A stretch of DNA of 64,000 bases from Diplonema papillatum (GCA_030068145.1 JAPJBO010000286.1:62001-126000); one strand, 5' to 3'. Counted from the stretch's first letter, positions 29,623-39,675 are shown. Translations and numbers: made by a program. The notes: a model not told the origin generated them from the sequence alone.

Positions 29623-30076
29623 GTACGACACGAACCACACCGGACGGCTGGAGCGTGAACAGCTGGAACAGGTGATGCGCGCGTGGAGCGACGCCGACGA
29701 AGACGTTCAACATGAGGATGTGACGTGGCTGCTCAAGCTGTGCGACAAGGACGCAGCCGGCGGAATCGACGCCAGCGACCTCCCGGAGGCGTTTTCGTGG
29801 TGGGAACACTACCGCACGTCGCTGCCCGTGCTCCGCGCCTTGCTGCTCAAGTACGACGTTTCAGACACCGGCATGCTCGAGCTCTCGGAGCTGCAAGCCA
29901 TGCTGACCCACCTCAACGACGGCCACCCCGTTGAAGAGGAAGAGGCGGCCCAAATCCTTGCGCTGTGCGACACGTCACAAACGGAGGGCCTCAACACTTC
30001 GGAGCTCATGTACGCTATATCTGTGTGGTACGCTTCACACGACGACTTAAGCCGCGTTGAACTGTCGTCCGTCCCA
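29623..30076 (+). CDS. EF-hand calcium-binding protein, internal exon
   Basis: The acceptor is CTTCTCGCAG at 29613-29622. The exon encodes four EF-hand loops at regular spacing: DTNHTGRLEREQ, DKDAAGGIDASD, DVSDTGMLELSE and DTSQTEGLNTSE. The first three keep acidic or Asn/Ser ligands at positions 1, 3, 5 and 12 and the central Gly. The fourth has Glu in place of that Gly and is probably weak. Such proteins change shape on binding Ca2+, and the absence of a kinase or other domain leaves the target unknown. I place the donor at 30077 (GTATGC, phase 0), the same hexamer as the second CAP intron. The frame stays open to 30217, so a terminal exon is possible. The remaining exons are not identified. 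Confidence 0.8.
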
Positions 30077-31930
30077 GTATGCCCCGACCTCACCTCCTGC
30101 GGGAATGCCGCACACTCGATTCCCCACCCCATTCCACGAAATAATGTGACATTCGTTCGTGTAATGGGTGAAGTAGCGTTCGATGATAGGGCTCAACGTC
30201 AGGAAGGTGTACAATAATGGGAAATGACCCCGCCAGACCGTAGAGGAGGATTTTCTGCTCTTCGTGTTTCTGAGAACTGCCAAGAAGAACGGGAGAAGTA
30301 AAAAGCGCGTCTTTGTACCTGATATCACTGGCGCAAGGGAATGACTGCCTTGACTCGACGAGCTAGGGTGGGGTCACCGGGGGAAGAGCGGTTACCGAGA
30401 TGCAGATAGAAGCCTGCATGAGGCGCAAGATGACTGACTGGGGGCGATGCCATCGAGAGCTGACGAGTGTGCCTATCCACGCAAAGATATGTATCGTATA
30501 TGGATTCCATTGAGGAACGCTTTCGACGAGAGACTCTAAAACCCCGGATCCTCATGTTATTCCAACTGGTTCAGTGATTGCTTCGGCTTCCAAACCACAA
30601 GAAAAGCGCTAGAAAGTACATTAAACTATGCAGAAGCCGCCGCGGTTGTCAGACGTCGACGAGATTCGGAAGACGATCCAGCAAAGGAAAAAAGCGAAGA
30701 AGGCGCAAAGCGGCTGTTCGTGCGTGCTCAGTTGACACACGCGGATCCCTCTTCACACGGGTCACACGAAAAGTTGTCACTGCATGCGGTTATTGGAAAC
30801 CGACGCTTGCATACCCTTGACCAGGTCAAAGAGGCACTGCCGTGACTACCTTTCCGCACAAGTCGGACAGCGCCGTGATCGCGGTATCAGCAGGAATGCG
30901 GGTTCTGAGGCAGCGAAGAGAAATAGCCCCGACATGTGTTTAGCACATTAGAAGCAACGGGTGGTTTCTAGTCAAGGCACACAATCCGGTCAAGGCACAC
31001 AATTGGTGGACCGACATTGTTGGTGCGTGGATAGCTCAGGACACCCCTCCCGTCTATCTCTGTTATACTTGTTCTTGCCACAGTCTTACCGTCTCCAAAC
31101 GTTTTACGTGCACCTCGGTTGCTAGCTTGTCCTTTCTCCCGCTCACACCTACGAGCAGGTGCTCATCGCCTCGAACCTGGTTAGACATCTCCCATGTGTG
31201 TTGTACGTCGCATTCCGTCCACACTGCTGCTTCTGTCGCAGGGGCGGGAACGGAGCGCGGCGAAAGAAAACAAAACCCTTTGCGTTTTCTTCCCACTTGC
31301 TTACGGTGGCTCTTGCTTTTCGTTGTGCACTGATGCGCTGGGTTTACCTGCAACATATATGTTCAGATCCCGTATTACCAGGATCTCCTGCAACGTGAGG
31401 GTAAGCAAACCTTTATGAGCCGGTCCGTCCCTATCTCTTGAAACTGCGTCGAGGTGCCTGCCGCTGTTTATCACAGTGAATCACGGTCCACCACGGTCTA
31501 TCAGGTCCATCCCTAGTCCCGAGAGCTGCATCGAATTGCCCGGTGCTGTATTCTTCGGTCCATCACGGTCTATCAAGAGGGGATGGACCGGCTCACTTCA
31601 CCACTTTATTACCGGGCTGCCCAGTGTATGCCTTATCCCCCTCTTCCCTGTACATGCCATGTCATGGTTCTGTTGGTGCCGGGGCAAGGGGGAGACAGGA
31701 ACTCATTGGGGCATCGTGAAAATTGTGTGGATACGGTGTGCGGTGTCAGCAGCTCGAAATCGGGCGGGGGGGAAACTTCGCATTTCGAAGGCGCAATTAC
31801 CTGTAATTGCCGCTGGGATTGGAAAGAACACCTTATTAAGTAAACCAATTACCGGTAATTGACGCTGTACCACGATTTTCGCCGGTCAGTGTCAATTGCA
31901 GGGTGTGTGCCTTGTGAAATCTGTACTTTA
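30077..31930. other. no recognised gene; a partial family D end near 30530
   Basis: A diverged family D 3' fragment occurs at about 30525-30555 (GAGACTCTAAAACCCCGGAT). Around 31495-31580 and 2520-2640 a shared word family (CGGTCCATCACGGTCTATCA and its complement TGATAGACCGTGGTGGACG) marks an old dispersed repeat. No coding domain. Confidence 0.4.
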
Positions 31931-31937
31931 CGTTACG

Positions 31938-32162
31938 TACCTACCCCCCCCCGTGTTAGTGTCGCCTACCTAAAGGCACCTTTTCCTAAAAGGCGACACT
32001 AACACGGGAAGCCGTTTGTGAGGATGAGGCATTCTTCATGCAAGTGCAGGGAACCGTATTGAGAACCGTCTTCCCGTGTTAGTGTCGCCTCGCGTTTTCA
32101 GGCAAAAAGGCGACACTGACAAGGGCTAAACGGAGGTGACACTAACACGGGGGGGGTAGGTA
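31938..32162. mobile_element. hairpin-type short element (MITE-like), word GTGTTAGTGTCGCC
   Basis: The ends are inverted: TACCTACCCCCCCCGTG and CACGGGGGGGGTAGGTA, flanked by TA. Inside, the word CCCGTGTTAGTGTCGCC occurs in alternating orientation: plus, minus, plus, then two diverged minus copies. No coding capacity. A TA duplication would suit a mariner-type insertion; that is inference. Confidence 0.7.
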
Positions 32163-32213
32163 CAGATTTATAATTATGGAAGACAGATCTTGTCAGTTTT
32201 CGGCCGAAACGTA

Positions 32214-32310
32214 GACCACCGCGGAAGTTTCCTTCCGCAGGTTCTACTGATAGTAGCTTTTAGACCGCCGCGGAATTTTCCTTCCGCGGGTTGCACTTTT
32301 GACCCTCCTC
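32214..32310 (+). repeat. two copies of a ~49-bp unit upstream of the 28S fragment
   Basis: TAGACCACCGCGGAAGTTTC and TAGACCGCCGCGGAATTTTC, each followed by CTTCCGC(A/G)GGTT. The word resembles the reverse complement of the 18S 3' end but is too short to claim it. Confidence 0.55.
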
Positions 32311-32327
32311 GTGAGCCGGTCCAAGGT

Positions 32328-32532
32328 GAAGCCGGTGGTGACAGAAAAATTACGACAGGGATAACTGGCTTGTGGCAGCCAAGCGTTCATAGCGACGTTG
32401 CTTTTTGCTCCTTCGATGTCGGCTCTTCCTAACCTAGACATGCAGAATTGTCTGAGGGTTGGATTGTTCTAACAGGGAACGTGAGGTGGGTTTAGACCGT
32501 CGTGTGACAGGTTCGCTTTACCCTACTGATGG
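32328..32532 (+). rRNA. 28S rRNA fragment (domain V), second dispersed copy
   Basis: The same segment as 7303-7513 with a few more changes (TTACGACAGGG, a deletion in the GGATTGTTC-TAACAGGG part, GACCGTCGTGTGACAGG). It starts and ends at the same positions. After TACTGATGG it runs into GAGAGAGAGCCCATCGAGCC, which is non-rRNA and shared with the inverted copy at 7020-7130. Confidence 0.85.
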
Positions 32533-32769
32533 AGAGAGAGCCCATCGAGCCAGCGCTGGAACCGCGTCGACTTGCCTGCGGCACCCCCTTCACGTGCGAA
32601 GAGTTGAATGCGACGCCGGCGATGCAGATGATCGCCACAGATTATTTGCATTCTTCCGAGCTGCCAGAGCCAATCAGCAATCCATCCGCAGGGGGGGAGA
32701 CCGGCTCACTTCGGGAAGTCAAAGTATTTGACCAGGCGACGCAGGAAAGCGGTGTTTCTCAAATCAAAC

Positions 32770-32925
32770 AGGATCTTCGCTTTAGAGATGTTCACTTTAT
32801 ATCCTGGGTACGGAGTGAAGACCCTGTTTGGATACAAAGTGAAGATTTCAAGGCGAAAAATCTTCACTTTATATCTGGCTGGATCTTCACTTTAGGGATC
32901 TTCACTTTAGATCCAAATCTCAGCA
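32770..32925. repeat. hairpin-type short element, word ATCTTCACTTTA
   Basis: GATCTTCGCTTTAGAGATG, TTCACTTTATATCC, then the reverse form GGATACAAAGTGAAGAT, and three more direct copies ending TTCACTTTAGATCC. Same design as the elements on either side, with a different word. Confidence 0.6.
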
Positions 32926-32986
32926 TCCCGTCACAAGGCCTGGACAGGTGAGTGTGGACCCAGCTACCCTGGTAGACAGAAAGGGG

Positions 32987-33214
32987 CCCGTACCTACCCC
33001 GTGCATAAGATGGATGAAAAATTCGGGTTTTGGCGGTATCCATCTTAATCAAGGGGGGTATCCATCTTAAACACGGGGCACTGTAGACTACAGTGTAGTC
33101 GCCTTATACGGGAGTACCTCACCCCCGTGTTTAAGATGAATTGGCATTCTCACCCGTTATCCATCTTAATCGAGGGGGTTTGGCTATCCATCTTATGCAC
33201 GGGGGGGGGTAGGT
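32987..33214. mobile_element. hairpin-type short element (MITE-like), word TATCCATCTTA
   Basis: The ends TACCTACCCCGTGCATAAG and CTTATGCACGGGGGGGGGTA match in inverse. The outer TACCTACCCC...CGTG is the same as in the element at 31938. Inside are four direct and two inverse copies of TATCCATCTTAA. The right end lies against the family A half repeat at 33214. Confidence 0.7.
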
Positions 33215-33309
33215 AAGCGTTCAACAAAAATAGCCGCGTTGTAGATGTACTGTTTTCTCCCCCCTCCAGCCTCCGTCGAAATAAGCACAAGGCAGTCCTT
33301 CGAGTGTTT
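33214..33309 (+). repeat. isolated B half of family A, 120 bp upstream of the CAP start
   Basis: Starts TAAGCGTTCAACAAAAATAG, inside the core, and ends CTTCGAGTGTTT. No A part precedes it; the hairpin element does. Since that element may duplicate TA, the TA of the core could be its target. Confidence 0.8.
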
Positions 33310-33391
33310 CCGTGGCAAAGAAGCGCACGCTGTCAGCAGCATCGAACCGACTGCGGCACCCCCCTGGGTCCCGACGGCTCGCACACAATCA

Positions 33392-33397
33392 TATAAA
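33392..33397 (+). promoter_or_regulatory. TATA-box-like motif before the CAP gene
   Basis: TATAAA in CACAATCATATAAAGGGAG, 36 bases before the start codon. If it works as a TATA box, the leader would be very short. Position fits; no other evidence. Confidence 0.35.
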
Positions 33398-33427
33398 GGG
33401 AGAAGAAGCACACAGACAAAGAAAACG

Positions 33428-33769
33428 ATGAATTGCTGCTCAGCCCCCGCCGACGACGGGAAAAAGAAGAAGGAAGGGTCGCCCAGGGCGCCACCTCCCG
33501 GGTCGAAGCCTCCGGGACGGGGGTCGCCGAGCACGAGCCCCAAGGTGTCTCCGCGGATGGAGGCGGCTCTGAAGGGGGGGAATACGGAGCAGCCCAAGAA
33601 AGCCGACCCCCCAGCGCCCCCAGTGACAAAAGAGACACCCGCGCCCCCAAAGGCCGAGGAAGCAAACATGGCCGCAAAGCCGGCTCCGAAGGGTGGCGCG
33701 CCGCCGCCGCCGCCGCCGCCCCCGCCGCCGGCGGGCTTCATGGAGAACCTCATGAAGAAGTCCGGCCAG
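33428..33769 (+). CDS. CAP: cyclase-associated protein (CAP), exon 1
   Basis: 114 codons from ATG at 33428 to the donor at 33770 (GTGTGC), phase 0. It begins MNCCSAPADDGKKKKEG: two cysteines next to a basic patch, a layout common in palmitoylated N-termini. Then follow a Ser/Pro/Lys-rich linker, a run of ten prolines (a likely profilin- or SH3-type ligand) and AGFMENLMKKSGQ. Joined to exon 2 the reading frame continues as GEVGKATDFAELERKKAARQ, a charged helix typical of the WH2-like part of CAP. The helical N-terminal CAP domain of animals and yeast is absent. CAP recycles actin by binding monomers and exchanging nucleotide. Confidence 0.8.
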
Positions 33770-33779
33770 GTGTGCTCTC

Positions 33780-34310
33780 CAACCCCCGTCCCTGTTCAAC
33801 ATCCTTGCAATTACTCAGAACAGAAGACATTGCATTTGACTACCTCAAGAGATTCCACTCGCTTGTATAGCGACGTGCACTCCGACCCCCCATCCCTGTT
33901 CAACATCCTAGCAATTACTCAGAACAGAAGACATTGCATTTGACTACCTCAAGAGATTCCACTCGCTTGTACCTATTCAACATCCGAGCAATTACTCAGA
34001 ACAGAAGACATTGCATTTGACGACCTCAAGAGAGTCCACTCGCTTGTATAGCAGCGCGCGATCCAACCCCCATCCCTGTTCAACATCCTAGCAATTACTC
34101 AGAGCAGAAGACATTTCATTTGACTATCTCAAGAGAGTCCACTCGCTTGTACCTATTCAGCATCCGAGCCATTACTCAGAACAGAAGACATTGCATTTGA
34201 CGACCTCAAGAGAGTCCACTCGCTTGTATAGCGGCGTGCGCTCCAACCCCCATCCCTGTTCAACATCCTAGCAATGAAGAAGAGAGTCCACTCGCTTGTA
34301 AACCGACAAC
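33780..34310 (+). repeat. tandem array of a ~100-bp unit
   Basis: The unit has ACCCCCATCCCTGTTCAACA, TCCTAGCAATTACTCAGAAC, AGAAGACATTGCATTTGACT, ACCTCAAGAGATTCCACTCG and CTTGTATAGCGGCGTGCGCT. About six copies, alternating a full form and a shorter form in which CTTGTACCTATTCAACATCC replaces the end. It starts 10 bases inside the intron. Confidence 0.85.
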
Positions 34311-34589
34311 AAGAGTAGTGGTAATTCATTGTTGCGGCCCTCCCACCTATTCTCCACCTCTCGTGTCGGTTCACAAAGTCGAACTGCTGACATGCGGCCT
34401 CCCACCTATTCTATACTTCTCGTGTCACTGCACAAAGTCAGACTAGAGGCAAACTCAACAGGGTCTTCGTTTCCCGCTGACAGTTTCAAGTCCGTTCCCT
34501 TGACTGCTGTTTCGCCAGATTGTAGGTGGGAACAGAAGGAATCTCTTTGGTTCTTTCATACGCGTCTTTAATCAGAAGTAAACGACACC

Positions 34590-34668
34590 TCAAAGGAACC
34601 TTTTCGACGATTGCCACCCAGAGACTTTAAGCTCCCGATCCTCAAGCGAAGTTACACTCTACAAAATC
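34590..34668 (+). repeat. family D 3' end fragment
   Basis: CCTTTTCGACGATTGCCACC, CAGAGACTTTAAGCTCCCGA, CCTCAAGCGAAGTTACACTC then TACAAAA. Confidence 0.65.
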
Positions 34669-34749
34669 ATCACAGGGCAAGAACGACGGCTCTGCAGCGC
34701 GGGCGGCACTCTTCGCCGACATTGCCAAAGGCATGCCCACTGTTCTTAT

Positions 34750-34880
34750 TTGCTTTAGCCACATGCAATGTGTGAGGGAACGAATGTGCAGGATCCTCCG
34801 GTTGTCATTTCCCAATCCGCCAGAGTTCGCCACGTCCAGGATCTGGGCATCTGGGTTCAGGGCAGTGCGGTCAACAAAAA
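34750..34880 (+). repeat. family J repeat, diverged
   Basis: TTTAGCCACATGCAATGTGT, CACGTCCAGGATCTGGGCAT and CAGGGCAGTGCGGTCAACAA. The middle differs from 13147-13280. Confidence 0.65.
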
Positions 34881-35201
34881 CTTGCTTTTGTGGTCTGCCA
34901 CACAAGGCCCATTTCCGAAGTGATTCCGAAGTGATTCCACTCTCCAAAACACAAGGGGTGCAGACAGTCGCTTTTCGGTGGGCTGGGATGTGCGCCCCGG
35001 ACCCCCTGCACGTATTACCCCATTTCCGAAGTGATCCCGAATTGATTCCACCCCTTTTGTGGCAGACCTTTTGGCAAGAAATCCTCGAGGAGGTTGCCAG
35101 TTGCGGCCGCAGGCAGCCCGTACTAGTGCTAGTTGCGCCACGACGAAACAAAAAGCTGACACCGTAGATTGGGCTTGCCAATACCTCCACACCCCCACAA
35201 T

Positions 35202-35453
35202 GACACGGTTGTAGGGGCCTTCTCCCCGTGACGGATTCGCCTGTGCTCTACTAGTACGGGTGGTCCTGGCTGTGACGAGCTACGAACAGCCGCCTGACAA
35301 AACAGACTCACACCGCAGTCCTGTCTGCAGACACTCAGGTTCCACGCTGATGATGGTCCGCCTTATGTGTCCGTGGCTTAAAGGACCGAAACACGGCGCA
35401 GACGGGACCAGTGCGTTGTTGAGCACATACCCATTCCAAGCACGTTCTTGCAA
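35202..35453 (+). repeat. family E repeat, copy 3
   Basis: GACACGGTTGTAGGGGCCTT to CACGTTCTTGCAA. The hairpin loop differs (GTGCTctactaGTAC). Confidence 0.85.
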
Positions 35454-35888
35454 ACACCCCCCCACAGTGCACCACACACGAGTCCTGCACCTGAGCCCGT
35501 ATCAGCGTGAAGAAATCAGTAGCCGCTTGTGACTGGTGGTCCGTACTCAGTATGGAAAAGAAACCACCGACCCGTCTGTAGTCTGAGATTCGTAGTAGTT
35601 GGCGACCTCAACAGGGGGGTAGAAGCCCGGCTCCACAACTGTTCCTTCCCCGACCGCAACAACACAACACGCAGGCACTGATATCACGAAGGGTCTGCGA
35701 AAGGTGAGCGACTCCGACAAACGGCACAAGAACCGCGCCGAGGTATCGCACGACTTGTTCTTTTTTTACGCCGACGAAACCTTGCCCGGCTCCTACCATT
35801 ACGATCATTGCCGGGGGGTCTTTTCTCCTTTTTCGAGACTGGAGGTCTTATGAACATGCAATGTGAATAGCCTCTATTCGAGCCAACC
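35454..35888. other. intron sequence, nothing recognised
   Basis: No domain, RNA gene or shared repeat seen. Confidence 0.4.
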
Positions 35889-35889
35889 C

Positions 35890-36966
35890 CACTTTTCTCT
35901 ACACTAAAAAAGTGTATTGTTTTTGAACTAGATAATAGCGCGGAGCTGGCTTTTTCTCCCCCTGGGAAAATGTATATGGGTGGCAGAGTGAGCGGGTGTC
36001 GGCCTTCAGGCCGGTGTGTCCGGGTTCAAACCCCGCCCATGACACTTTTCTCTACACTAAAAAAGTGTATTGTTTTTGAACTAGATAATAGCGCGGAGCT
36101 GGCTTTTTCTCCCCCTGGGAAAATGTATATGGGTGGCAGAGTGAGCGGGTGTCGGCCTTCAGGCCGGTGTGTCCGGGTTCAAACCCCGCCCATGACACTT
36201 TTCTCTACACTAAAAAAGTGTATTGTTTTTGAACTAGATAATAGCGCGGAGCTGGCTTTTTCTCCCCCTGGGAAAATGTATATGGGTGGCAGAGTGAGCG
36301 GGTGTCGGCCTTCAGGCCGGTGTGTCCGGGTTCAAACCCCGCCCATGACACTTTTCTCTACACTAAAAAAGTGTATTGTTTTTGAACTAGATAATAGCGC
36401 GGAGCTGGCTTTTTCTCCCCCTGGGAAAATGTATATGGGTGGCAGAGTGAGCGGGTGTCGGCCTTCAGGCCGGTGTGTCCGGGTTCAAACCCCGCCCATG
36501 ACACTTTTCTCTACACTAAAAAAGTGTATTGTTTTTGAACTAGATAATAGCGCGGAGCTGGCTTTTTCTCCCCCTGGGAAAATGTATATGGGTGGCAGAG
36601 TGAGCGGGTGTCGGCCTTCAGGCCGGTGTGTCCGGGTTCAAACCCCGCCCATGACACTTTTCTCTACACTAAAAAAGTGTATTGTTTTTGAACTAGATAA
36701 TAGCGCGGAGCTGGCTTTTTCTCCCCCTGGGAAAATGTATATGGGTGGCAGAGTGAGCGGGTGTCGGCCTTCAGGCCGGTGTGTCCGGGTTCAAACCCCG
36801 CCCATGACACTTTTCTCTACACTAAAAAAGTGTATTGTTTTTGAACTAGATAATAGCGCGGAGCTGGCTTTTTCTCCCCCTGGGAAAATGTATATGGGTG
36901 GCAGAGTGAGCGGGTGTCGGCCTTCAGGCCGGTGTGTCCGGGCTCAAACCCCGCCCATGACACTTT
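35890..36966 (+). repeat. seven-copy tandem array of a 153-bp tRNA-like unit
   Basis: Seven units of exactly 153 bp. Units one to six are identical in the compared parts; unit seven has a T to C change in the B-box region (GGGCTCAAACC). Each unit has, in order, a CACTTTT/AAAAGTG inverted repeat, GTTTTTGAACTAGATAATAG, CTTTTTCTCCCCCTGGGAAA, then the tRNA-like part. Because 153 is divisible by three, a 406-codon open frame runs through the array; it has no coding meaning. Confidence 0.95.
35973..36047 (+). ncRNA. tRNA-like module (one per repeat unit)
   Basis: The first of seven. An A-box-like TGGCAGAGTGAGCGG is followed 30-odd bases later by a perfect B box, GGTTCAAACCC, and by TTTT six bases past the end, which suits RNA polymerase III. 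A D-arm (GGCA...TGTC, 11-base loop) and four pairs of a T-arm can be drawn. The middle forms GGCC-TTCA-GGCC instead of a 7-base anticodon loop, so this is not a working tRNA. The other modules start at 36126, 36279, 36432, 36585, 36738 and 36891. Confidence 0.55.
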
Positions 36967-37137
36967 TCCGGTCGAAGATTATTTCGAGGTTTGCTGTCGT
37001 TTCGGGGCCTGATGTGCCCGAAATTTGCGTTTTTTGCGGAGTTTCTCAGCCCCCCGGAGAAATACCGGAGGGGGGGGCGGCGGGAAAAGGCTGCCCCAGG
37101 GCGGCCCCCCCCCGTGCTGGGCCCCGGGTACGAGGCC

Positions 37138-37682
37138 AAACTTTACACCCGAACTTAGCTTCGCCCGGACTTTGTTTCGCCCGAACTTAGCTTCACCCGA
37201 GCTTTGCTTCGCCCGAACTTTGCTTCACCTAACTTTGCTCACCCGAACTTAGCTTCGCCCGAACTTTGTTTCGCCCGAACTTAGCTTCACCAGAACTTTG
37301 CTTCACCCGAACTTAGCTTCGCCCGAACTTTGCTTCACCAGAACTTAGCTTCGCCCGAACTTTGCTTCACCCGAACTTAGCTTCGCCGAACTTTGTTTCG
37401 CCCGATCTTAGCTTCACCAGAACGTCCGAACTTTGCTTCACCCAACTTAGCTTCGCCCGGACTTTGTTTCGCCCGAACTTAGCTTCACCTTCGCCCGAAC
37501 TTTGCTTCACCAGAACTTTGCTTCACCCGAACTTAGCTTCGCCCGAACTTTGCTTCGCCCGAACTTTGCTTCGCCCGAACTTTGTTTCGCCCGAACTTAG
37601 CTTCACCCGAACTTTGCTTCACCAGAACTTAGCATTGCCCGAACTTAGCTTCGCCCGAACTTTGCTGTTCCCCGAACTTTAA
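37138..37682 (+). repeat. tandem array of a ~17-bp unit
   Basis: About thirty copies of CCCGAACTTTGCTTCGC and its variants (TTAGCTTC, CACCAGAAC). Alternating CTTTG and CTTAG forms give a loose 34-bp higher order. It follows the 153-bp array after about 170 bases. Confidence 0.92.
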
Positions 37683-37731
37683 CTGCTGCCTCCAGTCTCG
37701 CCACGCGCCGGCCTTAGCCGAGCGCACGTAC

Positions 37732-37866
37732 TTATTTTTAGCCACATGCAATGTGTGAGGAAACTGAACCGCCCAAGTAGGACCTTCTGATCATGATCAT
37801 TGCCAAATTTGCCACCTGAAACCACGTCCAGGATTTGGGCTCAGGGTAGTGCGGTCAACGGAAACT
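37732..37866 (+). repeat. family J repeat
   Basis: Nearly identical to 13147-13280 (GAACCGCCCAAGTAGGACCT, CACCTGAAACCACGTCCAGG, GTGCGGTCAACGGAAACT). Confidence 0.85.
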
Positions 37867-38180
37867 TCTAGTTTCCCTTTCTACTTTCTCCTACTCTCGC
37901 GGTGTACGGTTTTTTCAAGACATTGCAATGTGTTCCAAAAATGTAGGCCTGAGCAATGAGCGAACCAACACCAAACGAACCAAAGAAAGCGCCATGCAAA
38001 CCTTTTTACCAAACATGCAATGTTGAAGTAAATACGAACGCGTCACAGGCCATCCTCGGCGTTTCCTTCCTGTACCAAGAAACTAACGTCCAGGGCAAAG
38101 CGTTCAACGAAAAACAATTCCCTCCCCTCATCATTTCCGGTTTCAACCGTGATTAGCCAGTGACGAATCTTATTTTTCTT

Positions 38181-38359
38181 GAAAGTATGCCAATACTGCA
38201 GGGAATAATTGACTAGACCTCTTGAGTTTGTGCTAACCACGAATTGGGGAGTCGGGAGAACCTACAAAGCCAAAAGCAGGACCGACCCCCCCCGTTCGTG
38301 AGAAAAAGCGACGAAATAAAAACACCTTCTTTTTTCCATCTATCTTTGTCAAGAGCTGC
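38181..38359 (+). repeat. family K repeat, copy 1
   Basis: GAAAGTATGCCAATACTGCA, TGACTAGACCTCTTGAGTTT, CTAACCACGAATTGGGGAGT, CAGGACCGACCCCCCC and CTTTGTCAAGAGCTGC. It matches 61631-61810 almost base for base. Confidence 0.85.
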
Positions 38360-38494
38360 AACTCAACTATTTCCCCCTGGCGTTTTGCAACGCTTGCTCC
38401 GGCCACACCGCACCCAGCGCCATCGCTATCACGATGGCCGTCGATGCACGCGGCTGTAGCCCCATTCTGAGAAGGACTCCGAAAGGACACAAAA

Positions 38495-38740
38495 AGCAGT
38501 ACCCAAGAAGACAGACAGTCACCTACTGCGGCACCATACTGAGGAGGGCCTACCGTAAGTAAGGTATGTGGACAATGGCCGAAACCACCAATGACCAACG
38601 ACCAAGGTACCCACCGATCCTCTTACCTCGTGTAACCACCACTCTTACGACACTCAGAGCACAAAGAATATCTTCCCTTAACGACGAAGGTCACCCGGAC
38701 ACTTTAAAACCCCGGAGTTCCACACACTCACTCTAAAAAG
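38495..38740 (+). repeat. family D repeat, longer 3' fragment
   Basis: Close copy of 18545-18832, ending CACACACTCACTCTAAAAA. Confidence 0.85.
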
Positions 38741-39039
38741 TATCCTCCTCTCAGGGTGCTCTTGGTGCTTTATCGGTCCTCGCGGGATTCTCTTTTATCT
38801 TAAACATACTTCAGCCCTCTTTGTCCACTTCATCATCATGTGCGTTGACAGCGGGAAGCAGTTGCGATGTAAATTCGGACCGGGGAAGGGACCGGCTCAC
38901 AAATACTCCAAAACGAAGCCGACCATAGAAGGACTCCAAAAGGACACAAAAAACAACAACAACCGGCCTCAAACTGAAGGGAAACCAAGGATTACGGACG
39001 CACCTACGTTACTGCAAGAAGAAACCAACCAGAACTAAG

Positions 39040-39668
39040 TCACAAGCAGAAACAACGCTGCGAAGCACCACCCAGAAACGAGAGAGATGTCCCTACTGCC
39101 ACAGCGACGGACGAACCGTGGGGAAACCACTCTTCAAAAGTCTACGGCACCATAAGCCCTGGTGCAAATAGAAGCACTGTAAACAACGCACACACAGCAA
39201 CGACGACTCCATCAGACGAATAACCTCACTAACCACGGGTACCCAGTGCCTTAACTGTGGCGAGCAACGAACAGTTTTACCCTGCAAATCTACCCAAAAA
39301 AAAACCTTATTTTAGGACGGAAACAACCCGCACCACGTGAAGCACCGCAAGTGCCGCGAAATCCAAGCACCACACTGCGAGAAAATACATCTAAACGCGG
39401 ACAACAGACCGGTACGGGCTACAAGGCAACCCCTGCTCAACTTGTAGAACGTGGGGGGCCCAAGACTACACTCCACGAAGGAATGTACTTGGTGTCGGTC
39501 ACAAACAGTCCCGGACATGGCTAGCCATAACCCATAACGAAAGCGTGCACTAAATATACAACCCGTAACCACATAGCCCTTTCTTGCTCTAAGAGAATCC
39601 ATTCATGAACGGTCACATGGAGACCCTAAAACCCCGGAATTTCAAGCGAACTTTAACTCTAAAAAAAA
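39040..39668 (+). pseudogene. decayed zinc-finger-rich frame and 3' end of a family D (non-LTR-like) element
   Basis: In one frame 39086-39170 reads RCPYCHSDGRTVGKPLFKSL followed by RHHKPWCK, and after a stop TQCLNCGEQRTVLPCKS and then NPHHVKHRKCRE. The C..C...F.SL..H...C spacing resembles the zinc fingers at the N-terminus of some non-LTR retrotransposon proteins. Stops break the frame. From 39315 the sequence continues as the family D 3' region and ends with CAAGCGAACTTTAACTC and an A run. Family membership by this pattern is inference. Confidence 0.5.
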
Positions 39669-39675
39669 ACCTTAT

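Noticed and set aside
32214..32310. Possible reverse copy of the 18S rRNA 3' end (CTTCCGCAGGTTC)
   Set aside because: Only about 13-15 bases fit, and the same word is in a local 49-bp tandem duplication. Too short to claim.
35973..36047. A functional tRNA gene
   Set aside because: The boxes and D/T arms can be drawn, but the anticodon arm has a four-base loop and the acceptor stem does not close in register with the T-arm.
35970..37190. A 406-codon open frame with seven 51-residue repeats
   Set aside because: The unit length of 153 bp is divisible by three, so any open unit frame stays open. The DNA is conserved at every position and carries polymerase III boxes; nothing suggests a protein.
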